DNA from: Agrocybe praecox
Taxonomy: Eukaryota > Basidiomycota > Agaricomycetes > Agaricales > Agrocybaceae
Length of the DNA: 64,000 nt
Direction of reading: 5' to 3'
Assembly (NCBI GenBank): GCA_964017145.1
Contig: OZ024843.1
Span: forward strand, 3,242,443-3,306,442
The notes below the pieces were generated by a model that saw only the letters and a program-made list of their open reading frames with translations, was not told where the DNA came from and did not search any database. A program made the position numbers and the translations under genes. The number at the start of each line of letters is the position of its first letter. Position 1 is the stretch's first letter. Shown here piece after piece: positions 22,193 through 34,912 of the stretch.

Positions 22193-24017
22193 TCAAGCAC
22201 CAACATCAGCTAGTGAAGGAGCGCCGGGGTTGCTGCTCGATCCAGTGGCAATAGTTGGGGGAGGATTAATTTTGTTAGGGATATCCAGCATACGACAGAA
22301 TGACTCTGTTTGTGGGTTCGTATACCAGGGTGCTATCAAACAAGGCATGAATAGTTTGCTCATACGTACAACAGATGACTTACGTTGCCTCGTCTTGTTT
22401 GCACCCTCTGAGCCAGGACCAGGTGCAGTCATCACGAAGGTCTGGTATTCAGAGACTAGTATCTGGCCATGTTCATTGGTTTTCACGTTCGCTTTTACCC
22501 ATTCCAGTTCCTTTGCGACTAGAGCACGGGCCTCGGCTTCATCAGGGAATGCTGGTTGATGTTTTGCTGTTGTGAACCACGGGTGAAATGCACGGGTAAT
22601 AGCTAACCATTCTGGGTCATACTCGAGGACGGGGGGATGTGGCGGTTGCCCTTCACGGTTATAGGATGGATCTGACTGCACGTCCACAACCTAACAATCC
22701 GCCGAATCAGAATGCCGTATAGCTAGAGCATAATAAATTCAAGCAAACTCTACCTCCAAGAACTTTCGACCAGGTAAGCATTTGTCCAGGGACAAAAACT
22801 TGGTCTCAGAAGTGATCTTAGGAGGCGGAGGAGGCGCCTCCACGATTTCCTCTTCATCGTCGAGAATGATTTCATCTGGGTTCAGCTTGCTTACAGTAGT
22901 TGACGCAGGTGGCTGAGGGGGTGCTGCACTTTCTAGTTCTTCATCTTCATCTTCGATGAGAATTTCATCTGGATTTTGGACTGGTTGGGGTTCCCTTAAC
23001 TGAGCACTTGCCTCTTGATGCACCACCGTAGCTTCAAATCTTGTATGCAAATGTGCCGCGAACCACCACTCGGGTTTTAATGTCCTCAGAAGACCCATAA
23101 GGGGCGGGGATCCCAGGGCACCTTTGTCGATATCATTCTTGAAAAACGATTTCTTGCTCAAAAGTCCACGCAGATCACCATGGTGCTCGATTCCTTGTGG
23201 CCAGTCGTGCGACAAGAAAATCTGGTTCGAGGAGAGCTAACAGATGTACAAGATATAAGATAAACAAGATCATCATGCTGAATGGAAAGGCACCGACAAG
23301 AGATAATTTCCGAACAGCAAATTCGCGTATATGGTATATGCTCCGCATAGTGCCTTTATCGTAAGGTACCTTTTCGAAGTGGCCTATAGTTGCTGCGTGA
23401 ATTTCTGTCTCTTCAAGGCCTTGTCAACGCACCTAGGCGGAAATCATGTTGCTTGAATATTCCAGATGCGCCTGCAATACGAATACCGTTCACCAGAACA
23501 CTTCCTGCAGTTCCAAGATAATAAATATTTGGAGCCAGCCAACCCCCATGATATCTTTCAGAAGATGAAATGAGGATTATGTTGTAGCACAGATGGCATA
23601 TAAACGCGCACTCACAGCTCCCACATATAATTGGAGGCCTCATGATTGCCGCCAATGACGATAGTCAATTTGGGCGCAACCTTCTCTCCTGTGTAATATC
23701 TTTAAGTTCCGTGTTCAATTAAGCAAAAAAGAAGTAAAAGGACCACTAGGTAAGTTGACTTACTTGTAGAAATGTTGTAGGTGTTTGTACTTGTCCGGAA
23801 CGGCCATGCATTGGAGGTCTCGATGGTTTCGTATAGCTTGAAAATCGCCACATATCAGCAGGGCATCGACCTTGTAGTTGTTCCTCGTCTCAAGCTGGGA
23901 TATATGACTGTAAATCGCGTCCAACTCCCCATGACAGCAACCTTCAACGGCGATCTAAGAACGATGCCTTCTAGCTTTTAGTCGAAAAGATATACAGAAT
24001 ATATCACATACTTTCAT
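22193..24017 (-). CDS. DBR1: RNA lariat debranching enzyme
   Basis: Nuclear metallophosphoesterase that opens the 2'-5' bond of intron lariats. The first exon is only 6 bases (24012-24017, Met-Lys). The second begins at 23954 with [18 protein letters not shown], which matches the family start (the CCHGELD metal motif). Further motifs are [64 protein letters not shown] and [13 protein letters not shown], covering the conserved metal-binding blocks. An acidic linker follows ([15 protein letters not shown]), then the C-terminal Dbr1 domain ([21 protein letters not shown]). About seven exons. Divergent from SPT4. Confidence 0.95.
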
Positions 24018-24178
24018 GGAGGATGATAACTGAGTCTTTGTAGGTAGACGACGAAGAGAAGAACGAAATACCCTCTTCGAGAACATTATGAGTTTATTTA
24101 AATTGCGTTTTTAGAAATTAACCAAATTGAAATAGAACAACACAACGTGATCAAACTTGACCACAAACCATCACCACA
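24018..24178. promoter_or_regulatory. 161-bp divergent promoter, DBR1/SPT4
   Basis: Separates the start codons of two RNA-metabolism genes. AT-rich stretch with TTTATTTAAATTG near 24093, which could serve either direction. Confidence 0.45.
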
Positions 24179-24646
24179 ATGGCTGCCATTCCTCCTCAAG
24201 CTCGCTCAAAACACCTGCGCGCATGTTTGCTCTGCTCAATAATCCAACTACCAGCAGACTTCAAGAAGGCAGGATGCCCAAATTGTGAAGAAATTCTGCA
24301 GGTTGGGCAAACCGTTTGGCATGCCGCATTGCGAATGCTTACAACTTTCTACAGATGAAAGGTTTCCCGGATCGGATATCTTCATGCACAACGACGCAAT
24401 TCGACGGTGTGATTGCTGTAATTGATCCTGATAGCAGCTGGGTGGCTAGATGGCAACGTACAGGTGCGTCCCTATTCCGAATGTTATGCAAATACGTACA
24501 GGCGCTTAACCCAGAGTTCTCTAGCCAAATATGTGAGAGGAATGTATGCTGTCAGAGTAACTGGGCGCATACCCGAAGATGTTGAAATGGAACTAGAGAG
24601 AAGGAACATCAAATACCGTCCAAGAGATCAGACAGACCAAGATTGA
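24179..24646 (+). CDS. SPT4: transcription elongation factor Spt4
   Basis: Small zinc-finger partner of Spt5 in DSIF. Three exons (24179-24301, 24355-24463, 24525-24646) join to exactly 117 residues, the normal size of Spt4. The CLLC...CPNC zinc finger lies at residues about 15-37. Then come MKGFPDRISSCTTTQFDGV, SWVARWQR and GMYAVRVTGRIPEDV. The acceptor of intron 2 is the ctctag at 24519-24524. An upstream acceptor at 24492 would give a stop or lose the conserved AVRVTGRIPE block. The spacing WQR-x7-YAV then equals that of human SPT4. Confidence 0.95.
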
Positions 24647-24973
24647 TTCTTTTCTCTACTACGCCACACCACCTTACAACACACTGTCAGCGTGTCAGTT
24701 ACCATTCGACCTCCAACAACCAATTTGCAATCCTGGCCCAGAAATATACTTCAGTCACCCTTGTCCGCATTCTGGACACATATACTGCATCTATTGAACT
24801 GCCAACGTTCGATCAGTTCTTAGACAAATCTGACTAGTCGCCCTCGATCATTGGTACAATGTACTTTTTACTGTAATAACACTATCGAATATCCTATAAT
24901 ATCTTTGACCAATACCAAAACTTCTGTCTAATGGTTGTATATGTAATTATGGGCATAAGGTGATGAAATGACT
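24647..24973. other. tail-to-tail spacer SPT4/ICP55
   Basis: 327 bases of 3' flanking sequence. No gene was recognised. Confidence 0.5.
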
Positions 24974-27167
24974 TCAGTAAGATTCCAATCCAAGCAATCC
25001 TTGACAAGCGCCTTCGACATCCGCGATCTGTGACGCAATGATGAACAAAAAAAAAAGTTATAACAAAAACGAAATGAAATTAATAATTTACCTCCTTAGG
25101 TGCAGAAACTGAAAGGACCACCCCATGGTTCTCTTTGACAAGGACCTCATCCTTTGTTGAGCACGTTAGTAAATCCTTTCCGACCAAGATTTGAAATTAA
25201 TTATACCTCAATTCTTATACCGATATTGTGGAAATGTTTCGGGAAGTTGGCTGTCGGAGGCACGTAGATACCAGGTTCGATGGTGATCACCATGCCGTCT
25301 TTCAGTCTGAATAGAACACGACAGTCAGAACTAGGCAAGCAATAAAGTAATGCCGGATTGACTTACGGAGCTGATCGCTCAATATGAGCAGACTCGTGTA
25401 GATCTTTTTATGACGAATGGTTCAGCCTAGGATATCCGAAAAGATAACAGAAAAGGATACGGACCGATTCCAATAGGGTGGCTCAAATAATGGGGATACA
25501 AAACCCTTTCCAAATCACCTTCACTCCCAAGATTAAATCCAAGCTGGTTTAGTTCTTGTTTGAGGAGAGTGCATGACTTTCTGTGCAATTCTTGTAAAGA
25601 ATAGCCCTGCGACGCCGAACATAGTTCTATAATTTGTTTTTGCGCAGAAAGTACGGCGCTATACAGATCACGCTGAGCAGGGGAGAATGTACCGGAGGCC
25701 GGGAAGGTACGGGCTACAACAACGACGTTTTAGGAAGAAACGAAGGAAATTAACCTGATTAACTCACTGATATCGGAGGCATATCCACTAATGCCCAGTG
25801 TTGAAACATTTTCAATACATGAATGTAAAAGGTTTGCTACTTACTTAAATTCACAACCGGCGTCTATGAGAATGAGTTCGCCTGGCTCTATAATTTGATT
25901 ATTAGATGTATAATGTAAAATAAGAGAATTGGGTCTGAAAATAGCTGAGTTCTATAAATTGGTTTTGGAGAAGGGAGAAGACTAACCCGGATGCTACTAC
26001 CGGAACATATGCCAGTCGTTGTGCTCCACCGAGAGAGCAGATATATTCGAAATGAGCTGCGAGCTTTGCTTCAGAAATACCTGGTCGGGCAAATCGCATA
26101 GTCTTGAGATTCTTGTCGGTGTGTATTTTTATGCAAAAAGATAGATAATTATATCACCTTCGCATGTGCCTGCCCACTGATGTCTGCTGCTTGTCTCATT
26201 ACCTGTTGTTCAGCCTTGCTCTTTATCGAGCGTAGTTTCCCCATTTGCGGTGCTAATGGCCTCCGCATTGAACCGGATATGCTGTCGATAATGCCATCCT
26301 GCTCTGTAGGTGAAGGTCCTGAAAGGTATTTGAGCAGGGACCTCGGTTTCTTTCTTGTAGTTTTAGGAGGTGGATTGGGCAGGTCGACATACACAAGAGA
26401 AGCAGTTGGAAGAAGAGATTTTAGGTGTGATCCAAAGGTGTCAATAGACAAGGTGTCATCTGCCTGAAAGATGTCTTTCGCAGCAGAGAGACTTGTGCTA
26501 CAACAATGGTATAAGCTTTCAAAATATGTCACTCGGTATAAAAAAGCTCACCTAGCACCGTCCCATTTTTCTTTAGCTATGTCTGTACCAGCGCAAAATA
26601 AGGTCATTTTGTATCCCCTAGAAGAAGAGTCCTTTTCTTGGATAGAAGTCAGGGAAGCCAAAGATCTGGGAATAGGAATCCGTACGAAGAATAACAGCAG
26701 AATCCGGCTCCTCGAAACCAGTAAGGTACCATAGATCAGATGCTGGTCGATACTTGTAACTGGTTCGTTTACAAGATTCAGACAAATTCTTTTGAGAATT
26801 GGGGATAAACTTTCTCACAAAATATCTATGAAATCCCGTCAGGTTCACACTCAAGATCGTCCAAATGAGAAGACATACTTCCAGACATATATTTTATCGG
26901 AGACGACACAGTAATTGCAATGCTCTTCTCAGGAAGTAATTCCATAAGTTTACGACGCCTCTGTTCGTATTCTGAACCCTGAAATCCAGGTGTAATGTCA
27001 TTACGCCGAACTGTAGGTAGTGTAAGAACGGGTATGTCACAAGTAGAAAATTCGAACAAACTCAAGTGGGGGTGGGATAAAATAGTAGGCTGACCATGTT
27101 CGGACGGTTTTGTGACTATGTTTCGCGTCGAGATGCGCGTACCTGCGCGTCGTAATGAATGGAACAT
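24974..27167 (-). CDS. ICP55: intermediate cleaving peptidase, Xaa-Pro aminopeptidase family (Icp55)
   Basis: M24 aminopeptidase that trims one residue from imported mitochondrial proteins after MPP cleavage. The start [18 protein letters not shown] is a presequence. The N-terminal AMP_N domain has [22 protein letters not shown] and [24 protein letters not shown]. The C-terminal pita-bread domain has the metal-site blocks DAGCEF (about 25860), LSHPIGI (about 25480), [12 protein letters not shown] and [15 protein letters not shown], then IGIRIEDEVLV near the end, stopping after GLLGLESY. Around nine or more introns, one within the LSHPIG/LHES region. The start at 27167 is the only ATG giving the presequence. 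Confidence 0.9.
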
Positions 27168-27488
27168 GGAGGCGTCATGGCAAGAAACGGAAATTCAGAC
27201 CCTAACCCGTCATGAGGTCAAGCCCTAACCTAAGTCGCAGTAGCGAAAAAAGTATATCCTTTGGTGTGTTACTTTACCCCCACCACCAAGAATCTAAAGA
27301 CACATTTGGAAAGGAGCCCAATTTGTAAACAACGATATGAAAGTAAATTTCTGAAGAATATGTCTCCTGCTCCGAGTCTCAGGAAAGTCAAAGAAATAGC
27401 AACGATATTATGACGTCTTTAGTCCCAGTCCGGTGACCAGACAGTAGCAAATAGAAAGAAATACAAAAATGTCTATAGTTAATAAGGT
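27168..27488. other. ICP55 promoter / 3' flank of the b5-acyl-CoA dehydrogenase gene
   Basis: 321 bases between two same-strand genes. No gene was recognised. Confidence 0.45.
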
Positions 27489-29979
27489 TTATAGCCTGGC
27501 ATCTCGAGGCATCTTCTTCAAAGCCTGACGAACACCGAGATCGCCTAACACATCTTCTGCTCCTGCGAGAACTGCAGCAAGGGGAACGATATCGTAAACA
27601 TGGAATTCTGAAGATATCGAACCAAGGCATGGACTTACTGGCATCGAAACCCGACGTCCTGTGGTACTGTCAACGTTTCAGGTTAGATAAGGGATACATA
27701 CGAAAATCGCGGAAGACGGTGATCATAGCAGATAATATAAGGACCCACGTTCTCAATAAACTTGCCCATGCCTGTAACAGTCAAAGCACGGCCGCCAAAT
27801 ATCTGGGTTGCATCTAGAGTTTGCAATTCAAACGAGGGTACAAATGAGTCGGGCGGAAAATGGCGGAAACATTACGAGAATGAGAAAACATACCTTCAGC
27901 AGTTTCACGACCTGCTTTAGATATGAATCTAGATGTGTATAACCCCCGTTAGTTTATGTATTCCAACAGAAATAGGTGAGAGTTGACGAACTGTTTAAGG
28001 AGACCAATAGGCCCCGCTAGTTTATCAGCTTGCTGACTGTAATTCATCTTCAAGGGTCGTATCATTCAGTACTTATAATCGGGGAATGAGCGGATATTCG
28101 GCCAGGTTATCATACCTGATTCATTTGGTATGTGATATTCTCAAACCAGTTCTGACATGCTTCTACCCGGGATATCATGCTTGCAAGTTTTGCCCGGATA
28201 ACAGCTTGCGATGTCAGGGGCTTGCCGAATACAATGCGCTGTGACGCCCATCTAAATTAAGTCGGGATGAATTGCAATATTATATCAACGTCGCGCAATT
28301 GACTTACTTCAATGACTCTTCGACTACCAATCTTTGAGCTGCAATCGAAGTACCACAAACCATCCAACGTTCGTGGTTGAAATTTGAAAGAATGACCGAC
28401 ATTCCAGCGCCAACTTTACCCAAGGTATTCGTAATTGGAACACGGACCTATGCATATACTACCGTTACAACGTGGACGAAAAAAACGTCTTGGCAGGTTC
28501 TCGAAGCTCACCTTATCGAATGTCACATATGCGGTGCCTGCGACAGAAGAGTACGCCGTCTTAATTTGTTTGGTCTCTACCCCAGGCCCTCTTTCAATCA
28601 GGATCACAGTGAATCCGGTCTGAAGCGCGATGAGTGAAATCCAAGCAGAACCAGGGTCATCACTAATGCATTGCTTACATCTGTCTTGCACCCTGTAGTA
28701 AAATAATCCGCGAACGTTCCGTTTGTAATCCATCTATTGAAGTTATTAGGTGAGTCAATTATACCAGACACGCCTGGACTTGAAAATACTCACTTTTTAG
28801 TACCAGTAACTACCCAATAGTCACCATCACGGATAGCGGTTGTTTGCAGGCCGCTCACATCACTTCCCGCGAATGCCTCACTAATAGCGAGTGCGACATA
28901 TTTCTTTCCTGCCAAGACCTGTTTGAAAGTCCTTCATCAAATGGCATACGAGGTCCACGCGATTGAAGAACAAACATCTGGTACAACTTTCTCATAAAGC
29001 TCCGGAGAACCATAATTCAAGACAGGAGGTAAGCCAATGACCATACCAGCTAACAGGCCGTCAACTACAGCCCTGCTACTAACACGAGAGAGTTCAGCGT
29101 TGATGATGCCCTGAAATTTATATTGAGACATGACTGTTTGCTTTGATAGCATTTAGGGTACGTTACCTCGTGGAAATAATCGAATTCTTCAGGCTTCACA
29201 ACGCCTCCTAGCAATGCACGTCCTTTTAGATGCTTACCCGGACCAAGACGCATAGCGATGATATTCGTCTCACTAACAAATGAATCACCATTAGGAGAGA
29301 CAAGCTGAGAGCTAAACTCACGCCATCTTATCGACCACCTCCTGAGAGATTCTCTTTCCGCTTGCCTCTGTTTTTACGGATTCCGGTTTGACGACTGTCT
29401 CAAAAAATTGTCGTACAGCAGTTTGGAATTTTCTGTGGTTGTCCGAGTAGTAAGGGCTGAAATAACCCTGGCTCAACCATGTTGGCTCTGCGTAAGGAAC
29501 TTTGCTCAGTTCTCCAGGTACAGGAGCCTTTATCTGTTCAGTCTGTCCTTGTATCACCCCTATTTGGAGACGTTGATATTGGGGACGAAGAAGAACTTCA
29601 TGTCTATGTAAACCAAAAAATGCATGTGTGGCATCCTTTCCAGCTATCATTTACCACGTTAGCCCAGGTTCTAAGGTGGGTCATATACGTCTGATTGGTA
29701 CTCACCAATGGATTCTGCGTATAAAACATTTGATCCACCTGGATGCATATTGGCGAACTTGGAAACATTGAATACTTTGGCGTCGATAACAATCCACTAG
29801 ATAATGCAAAGTCCAGCAAATTACAAGATTGCCAGCGGGGCTTGGTACTTACAACATCTCCTTCTTGATTGTGCTACACACAGAAACCCCGTCAACTATC
29901 AACATTACAATACGTTATTCATGACACTCACTTTGGCGACCTCCTCCCAGGTGTATTCCTTTGAAGCTGTGGATGCCAT
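27489..29979 (-). CDS. cytochrome b5-acyl-CoA dehydrogenase fusion with PTS1
   Basis: Multi-exon gene (about 11 or more exons) for a protein of about 510-530 residues. Residues about 1-80 are a cytochrome b5 domain: EYTWEEVAKHNQEGDVWIVI, then MHPGGSN and FFGLHRHE with the two heme-ligand histidines. After a Pro-rich linker comes a complete acyl-CoA dehydrogenase: VSSRAVVDGLLAGMVIGLPP, YVALAISEAFAGSDVSGL, VVTGTKKWITNG, GAGMSVILSNFNHERW and QIFGGRALTVTGMG. The C-terminus PRDARL ends in Ala-Arg-Leu, which fits the peroxisomal PTS1 consensus. The b5 domain may pass electrons to or from the flavin. Peroxisomal location and substrate (long-chain acyl-CoA) are inferred. Confidence 0.85.
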
Positions 29980-30747
29980 GATATGACGTATGTTGATGTA
30001 TGCAGTGAGATTTGTTGAAGTTGAATATGCGTTCTTTCAAAATCTGGGGAAAGGAGTAAAGTTAGTATGTACCGGTAATACCTGTTACCCGATTGGCGGG
30101 CTCCCAAGATCCGCGCGTCATGCATGATGCATCCCGTCTTGTTGCGTCTGGAGTCAGCAGTCACCAACCACAGGTACCTCTTTTTTTGGGATGCGGATTT
30201 CTTGTTCAAAGCTGGTTTTGGCGCTAACGAAGACGAATCATTATACTCTGGCCATACTTTTAGTCGGGGTGCCGCAACATTTGCTGGCAGCTGCCCCAGT
30301 ATGTACTCTGACATGTGTTTTATTATTTCAACTCGCGTACCGAGGTACTGATCTGTACTGATCAACCACGATCAAAAGGAGCAATATAAGACGCGTACAG
30401 TTTGTATTTCATTTTCTTTCATATAAGCACCTATAACTTATAAGGACTTGCAGTCTCCTGAACGGGTTCTTTCTTGGTTCCTAAGTATACAAATAGGTAC
30501 ATACAAACCCATTCAATCTATCCCTTAGTCCTTGTGGCTTGGAAGTTGGGCCTTAGCGCCCACGTGACTAATTTCGTAGTCAAATCAGAATTTTCAAGAC
30601 AGAATCCACATACTCATAAACATACACGGTATACCTACAACTGTACAACAGGGTGGTATAGATAGAGAATCTATAGATAACATACTTTATAGGAGGCATA
30701 AGTAGAATAATGCACAAATAGTACAATATTCGAAAGGAAGAATAATT
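29980..30747. other. promoter region of the b5-ACAD gene and 3' flank of RAD16
   Basis: 768 bases with no supported gene. A TCATGCATGA palindrome lies near 30119, in a good position for a regulatory site, but its meaning is unknown. The open frame 29928-30365 on the minus strand is a shadow of the promoter. Confidence 0.4.
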
Positions 30748-33700
30748 TTATAACAAGACACAATCACAGCTAGAAAATAGGACGCAATCAGCTAATGGTT
30801 CATCTGCGCAGCAGAAAACACTCACTCTGAACAAGAAACCCAACTGTTCGGACATCAGTAAAAGTAAACAAAATAACTTGAGTAGACGTACATCTTCTGG
30901 TGTAAGTCTTCCCATCGCGCTATCATCCGTGGACAAGGTAGCATCGACCATTGCACTCTTCTTTTCTTGGAGCTGTTTTGAAAGTGATGAGTGTTCGAAT
31001 CATTGGAAATAGAAAGAAAAAAAGAAAGGACGGACTTGGACAATACGACTCTCGATGCTGTCTTCAACTACAAGTTTGATGGCTTGGACGGGTCTGCGTT
31101 GACCTAGACGATGTATACGATCCATAGCCTCTGTTCATGATGTGAGCGAACAAACGTCGTGAAAGATAAGGACCTGACCACTTACGATACTCGACTGCAG
31201 GGTTCCACCAACTGTCCATGAGATACACTCGCGACGCTTCCGTCAAGTTAAGTGCCACACCGCCAGCCTTCAAGCTGACGAGGAAAACCGTAACGTCAAC
31301 ACTCTCCGCTATATACAAATCACATCTTAGGTCTAGGTCATTAGGTTATACAACAAAATGCCTCACTGAAATGTTTGATAGTGGCGTCACGGGCTTTAGG
31401 GGTCATTGTTCCTTCAAGGCGGCAGATCTAAAAGGTGAGCAACATGAGTTTTAAGGGCGGAAAGATCTGAAATTACGGCATACGTTGAAACCCGCTTTTT
31501 GTAATCTATATGCAATAAGGTCCAAGAAATTCACGAACTGACTGAAGACAAGGCTCTTCGTCGTAGCGTCTTTCAAGCGTAAGTTGCTCAACTCCTCGAC
31601 AAGTGCCTCTATCTTTGAAGAGGAACGCCAGGAGTCGAGGTTTAAACGTCCGAGTATGCCTTGACGGACATTAAGATCGTTGTCTTCCAAAACAAGGGGC
31701 GGCGCTTCCAAATCTATGGTCAAAGGCACATGACACATCGGGCAAGAGGGCTTCAAATAATCATCAATGAATAATGTTCAAAAGAGAAACCAAGCTAGAG
31801 GGCGTACTTTTGCTGCTTCATTTACTGAGCATTCAAGATACTGCCGAATACATTCGCGGTCGAAGATGTGCTTGCATTTCGCCTGAATAGCGTCTTCGGC
31901 AATTTCGTTGCAGATGCGGCAGACAGTAATTTTTTCATCGACATCGTCAATGAATTTGCTTGCATTGGTTTTGCTGCGGAGTACGAGATCTGGATGACAC
32001 GCCATTTGCCTCATTCTGGTCAATCTGAAAACGAGGGTTCATTAATAAAGGGCTTTATATCCATTAGAGTATTACGGCTTACAAGCTGAAGATATTAGAA
32101 TAATCTGTTGACAAGATGAGTATTGTAACATAGACGGAAGAATATTTACGCACTGTTCAGGATTGTTCCTTGATCAAGATAGGTATTAAATTGTCGTTTG
32201 GCATCAGAAAACAAGGAAAGGTAAAGCTCCTTTTCCTCAGGACTGAAGTAATCGCGCCGTACAATGACAGTTCTTGGAGGTAATCCCAAGTCATCTGCTT
32301 TTTGGAGCTGAGAAACATAGTGAGTTTATAAGCATAGTAACAAGAGGAGACACAACATACCTTGGTCCTCCTAAGCATCATCCTGTCGAGTAGGATTTTG
32401 AGCTTCTTGAACGCGTTTTTGCCGGGCCCAATCATCCCATGCTTTTGGATGGGCGTCAAGATCTCCGTATTCCAAAAGCACGTCTACAGGGAGAGTTAGT
32501 TAGCTCAGAAATATATGCGGAAAGTTATGATACAAACATGTTGCATGGGACTATGGCCACAATCTAATCATGTGTGAGCCAACTGCCCTGAGGAATATAT
32601 AATCAAAGCAGACAAAACGCACCATCACAATTTCTCTTATCAGTGAAGCTCCAGTGTAAGGACTTGCACTCGCATTGCTTGCAGAAATAATAGGAGAAGG
32701 GATCGCCACCCAAGAAACGAACAAGACTGTATAATTCTCCGACGCGGTTCTGGAGTGGTGTGCCGGAAAGACACCAGCGGCTGCTGGATTTGAGCTCGAA
32801 GGCTGCCTTGGCTGTATTGGTAGCACGTTCCTTGATATTGTGCGCCTCGTCCAAAACCACTCTATTCCAATGTATCTCATGAAGAGGAGATTTCTCCTTA
32901 ATAATCATACCCTTGCGTTTGAATCCAAGTTGTTGCTTTCGGAAGCAGCTGTGATAAGATAAACATACAGGCGACAAAAAATAACGTATGAAAGTATATA
33001 CCTTTCCATGACGGCGTAAGTGGTAAGGACCTAGATAATCAAAGAGTTACAAATGCACAAATATCGCCTGACATTTCACATACTACGTCAAATTGCTGTA
33101 TCTCTGCGATATCCGATTCGCGAGAGCTACCGTGCCACACGAGAACCTTTAACCCATCAGTGTGAGCTGCGATTTCATTTCTCCATTGCATGATTGCGAC
33201 GGTTGGCCTAGATAACCCCAGAATATTGTCAAGAAAATAAACGACGACATCCAGGCGATCACTTACGCTACTACAAGATTGGGCTTCGTACCATCTGCAA
33301 CAAAGAGTGAGATTATTTGGATCGTCTTTCCCATGCTTTGAAAGGACTGATGTCAATAGTTAGGAAAAGGAAAAGAAAATATTGCGCGCACCCCATCTCG
33401 TCCTGGAATCCGTGAATTAGATAGCTGATCCAACAAAGGAAATAAATCGCACTTACAGCAAGCATTCCGCCATGCCACACGCCTTTTTCTTGTTGACGCA
33501 TCCAATACAAACTTTCTCTTTGGAAAGGAAGCAAAGTCAATTTGAGATTGGCAGGTTGGTCATCTTTCTTCGGTTCAATGATAGGAATATCTTTAGCGAG
33601 ATCGCCCCAAACATCTCGCAATTCTGGATGATGCATATGTAAAGCAAGAGTTGTTCGTTCGGCCTATTCAACGGTAAATATGAATTGAACACAAAGGATT

Positions 33701-34689
33701 AATCGAGTTCACGCACATGGGTCAAACGTCTGCCCAATTTTTTGACCATTTTGGCTTCTTCCTTCTTTCTGGCCTTCCTCTCCAGATTCATTGCCTTGCG
33801 ACGTTCCCTTAGGTGTTGCTTCATTTCTGCCATCGTCATTGACTTTTTGGGCGGATTGAAAGTGGATTTCTTGACCAGCTTTCCTTTAGCGAGGGGCTCT
33901 TCGTCCGATGAATCCAAGTCAACGCTGACAGAATCGTCGACACCTAAATTGCCTTGTTGGGCCAGACGACGTTCGGCTGCTGCTGCTCGAAGCACCGCTT
34001 CTGCACTGGGGGCAACATTTCTACCTGAGGAAGGACCGGCGCCATCTTTAAAAGTTGACTGCAAAGACATGCGGACTGCAGCATCAACCATGATTTCTTC
34101 ATCTTCCTCATATAATTCTTCATCTTCAACGTTAAATTCAGAGCCACTGTCATCTGATTCGTCTATTTCCGGGGGCTCATCATCCATATCATCGACAGCC
34201 TCGTCGTATTCGAGACCGTCCTCCACGGCCTCCTCGTCATCAGAAGCAAGTGGTGTAGACACAGCTTTTGCTTTGCCTTTTCCCTTAGCATTTGATACAG
34301 AAGACTGCAAAAGGGGTTGGTACTCGATTTGAAGATGTGTCACAGAAAAGTCGTACCTCCACTATTGACTTGCTTTGGGCCAGAGGCACAGAAACATACA
34401 TCTGACGCGAAACTGCGCGGCGCTTAGGGGCTGGCGCTGCTGATATGCTCTCAGTAACGTCTTTATTATCTTCAGCGCGACGTTTGTTTCTTGTGGTATA
34501 TCTTCCTTTCACCTGGCTTGACTTGAGGTTCAATTCATCTTCCACGTCAGAAGTCGCTGGTGTTTCAACCGACTCTGTGCGAAGCGACTCTGCTCTAGAA
34601 CTAAATTTTGGAGATCCATTAGAAGTAGGAGTTGTCGTTTCGGACAATGAGAGAAGTCTCTGAGACGTCCGACGAGTTACCCTAGCCAT
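30748..34689 (-). CDS. RAD16: SWI2/SNF2 DNA repair ATPase with RING finger (Rad16)
   Basis: Global-genome nucleotide excision repair ATPase that works with Rad7 in yeast. The N-terminus is basic/Ser-rich with a long acidic region ([19 protein letters not shown]). SNF2 motifs: [14 protein letters not shown] (I), [13 protein letters not shown] (Ia), [11 protein letters not shown] (II), [10 protein letters not shown] (III), [18 protein letters not shown] and [30 protein letters not shown] (V), [12 protein letters not shown] (VI). A RING finger ([20 protein letters not shown]...CPMC) lies between the helicase lobes, and a Cys cluster [11 protein letters not shown]...CDGCGH precedes it, as in Rad16. 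The C-terminus is uncertain: LTPED|LGFLFR then reads through to 30748. Confidence 0.93.
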
Positions 34690-34912
34690 AAAAAAGGGCG
34701 AATGGTAATTGTGGTGGGAGAACAAAGAAACGAAATTTTCAGGGGCCCGAAAACTGTGACATATTAATTAGTAAGTAACGGCACGGGATCGTGCTAGTGA
34801 CGCGTCTAGCAATGTGGCCAACCACGCGCTAACTTTCTATCCTCAAACCGCAAATTTTCTTTCTACGCAGGACTACACGAAATGAAATAGAAATAGAAAT
34901 TTAATTATTCGC
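34690..34912. promoter_or_regulatory. 223-bp divergent promoter, RAD16/LYR
   Basis: Intergenic region between two start codons. Contains GTGACGCGTC near 34799 and an A-rich stretch before the LYR start. Confidence 0.4.

Noticed and set aside
24464..24492. Acceptor ag at 24491-24492 for SPT4 intron 2
   Set aside because: It leads to a frame with stop or loses the conserved AVRVTGRIPE block; the acceptor at 24523-24524 restores the family spacing and 117 residues.
30790..30840. A 22-base intron at the RAD16 C-terminus (gtgagt...gcag)
   Set aside because: Too short for a fungal intron; read-through to TAA at 30748 is kept as the simpler model, with the last residues uncertain.
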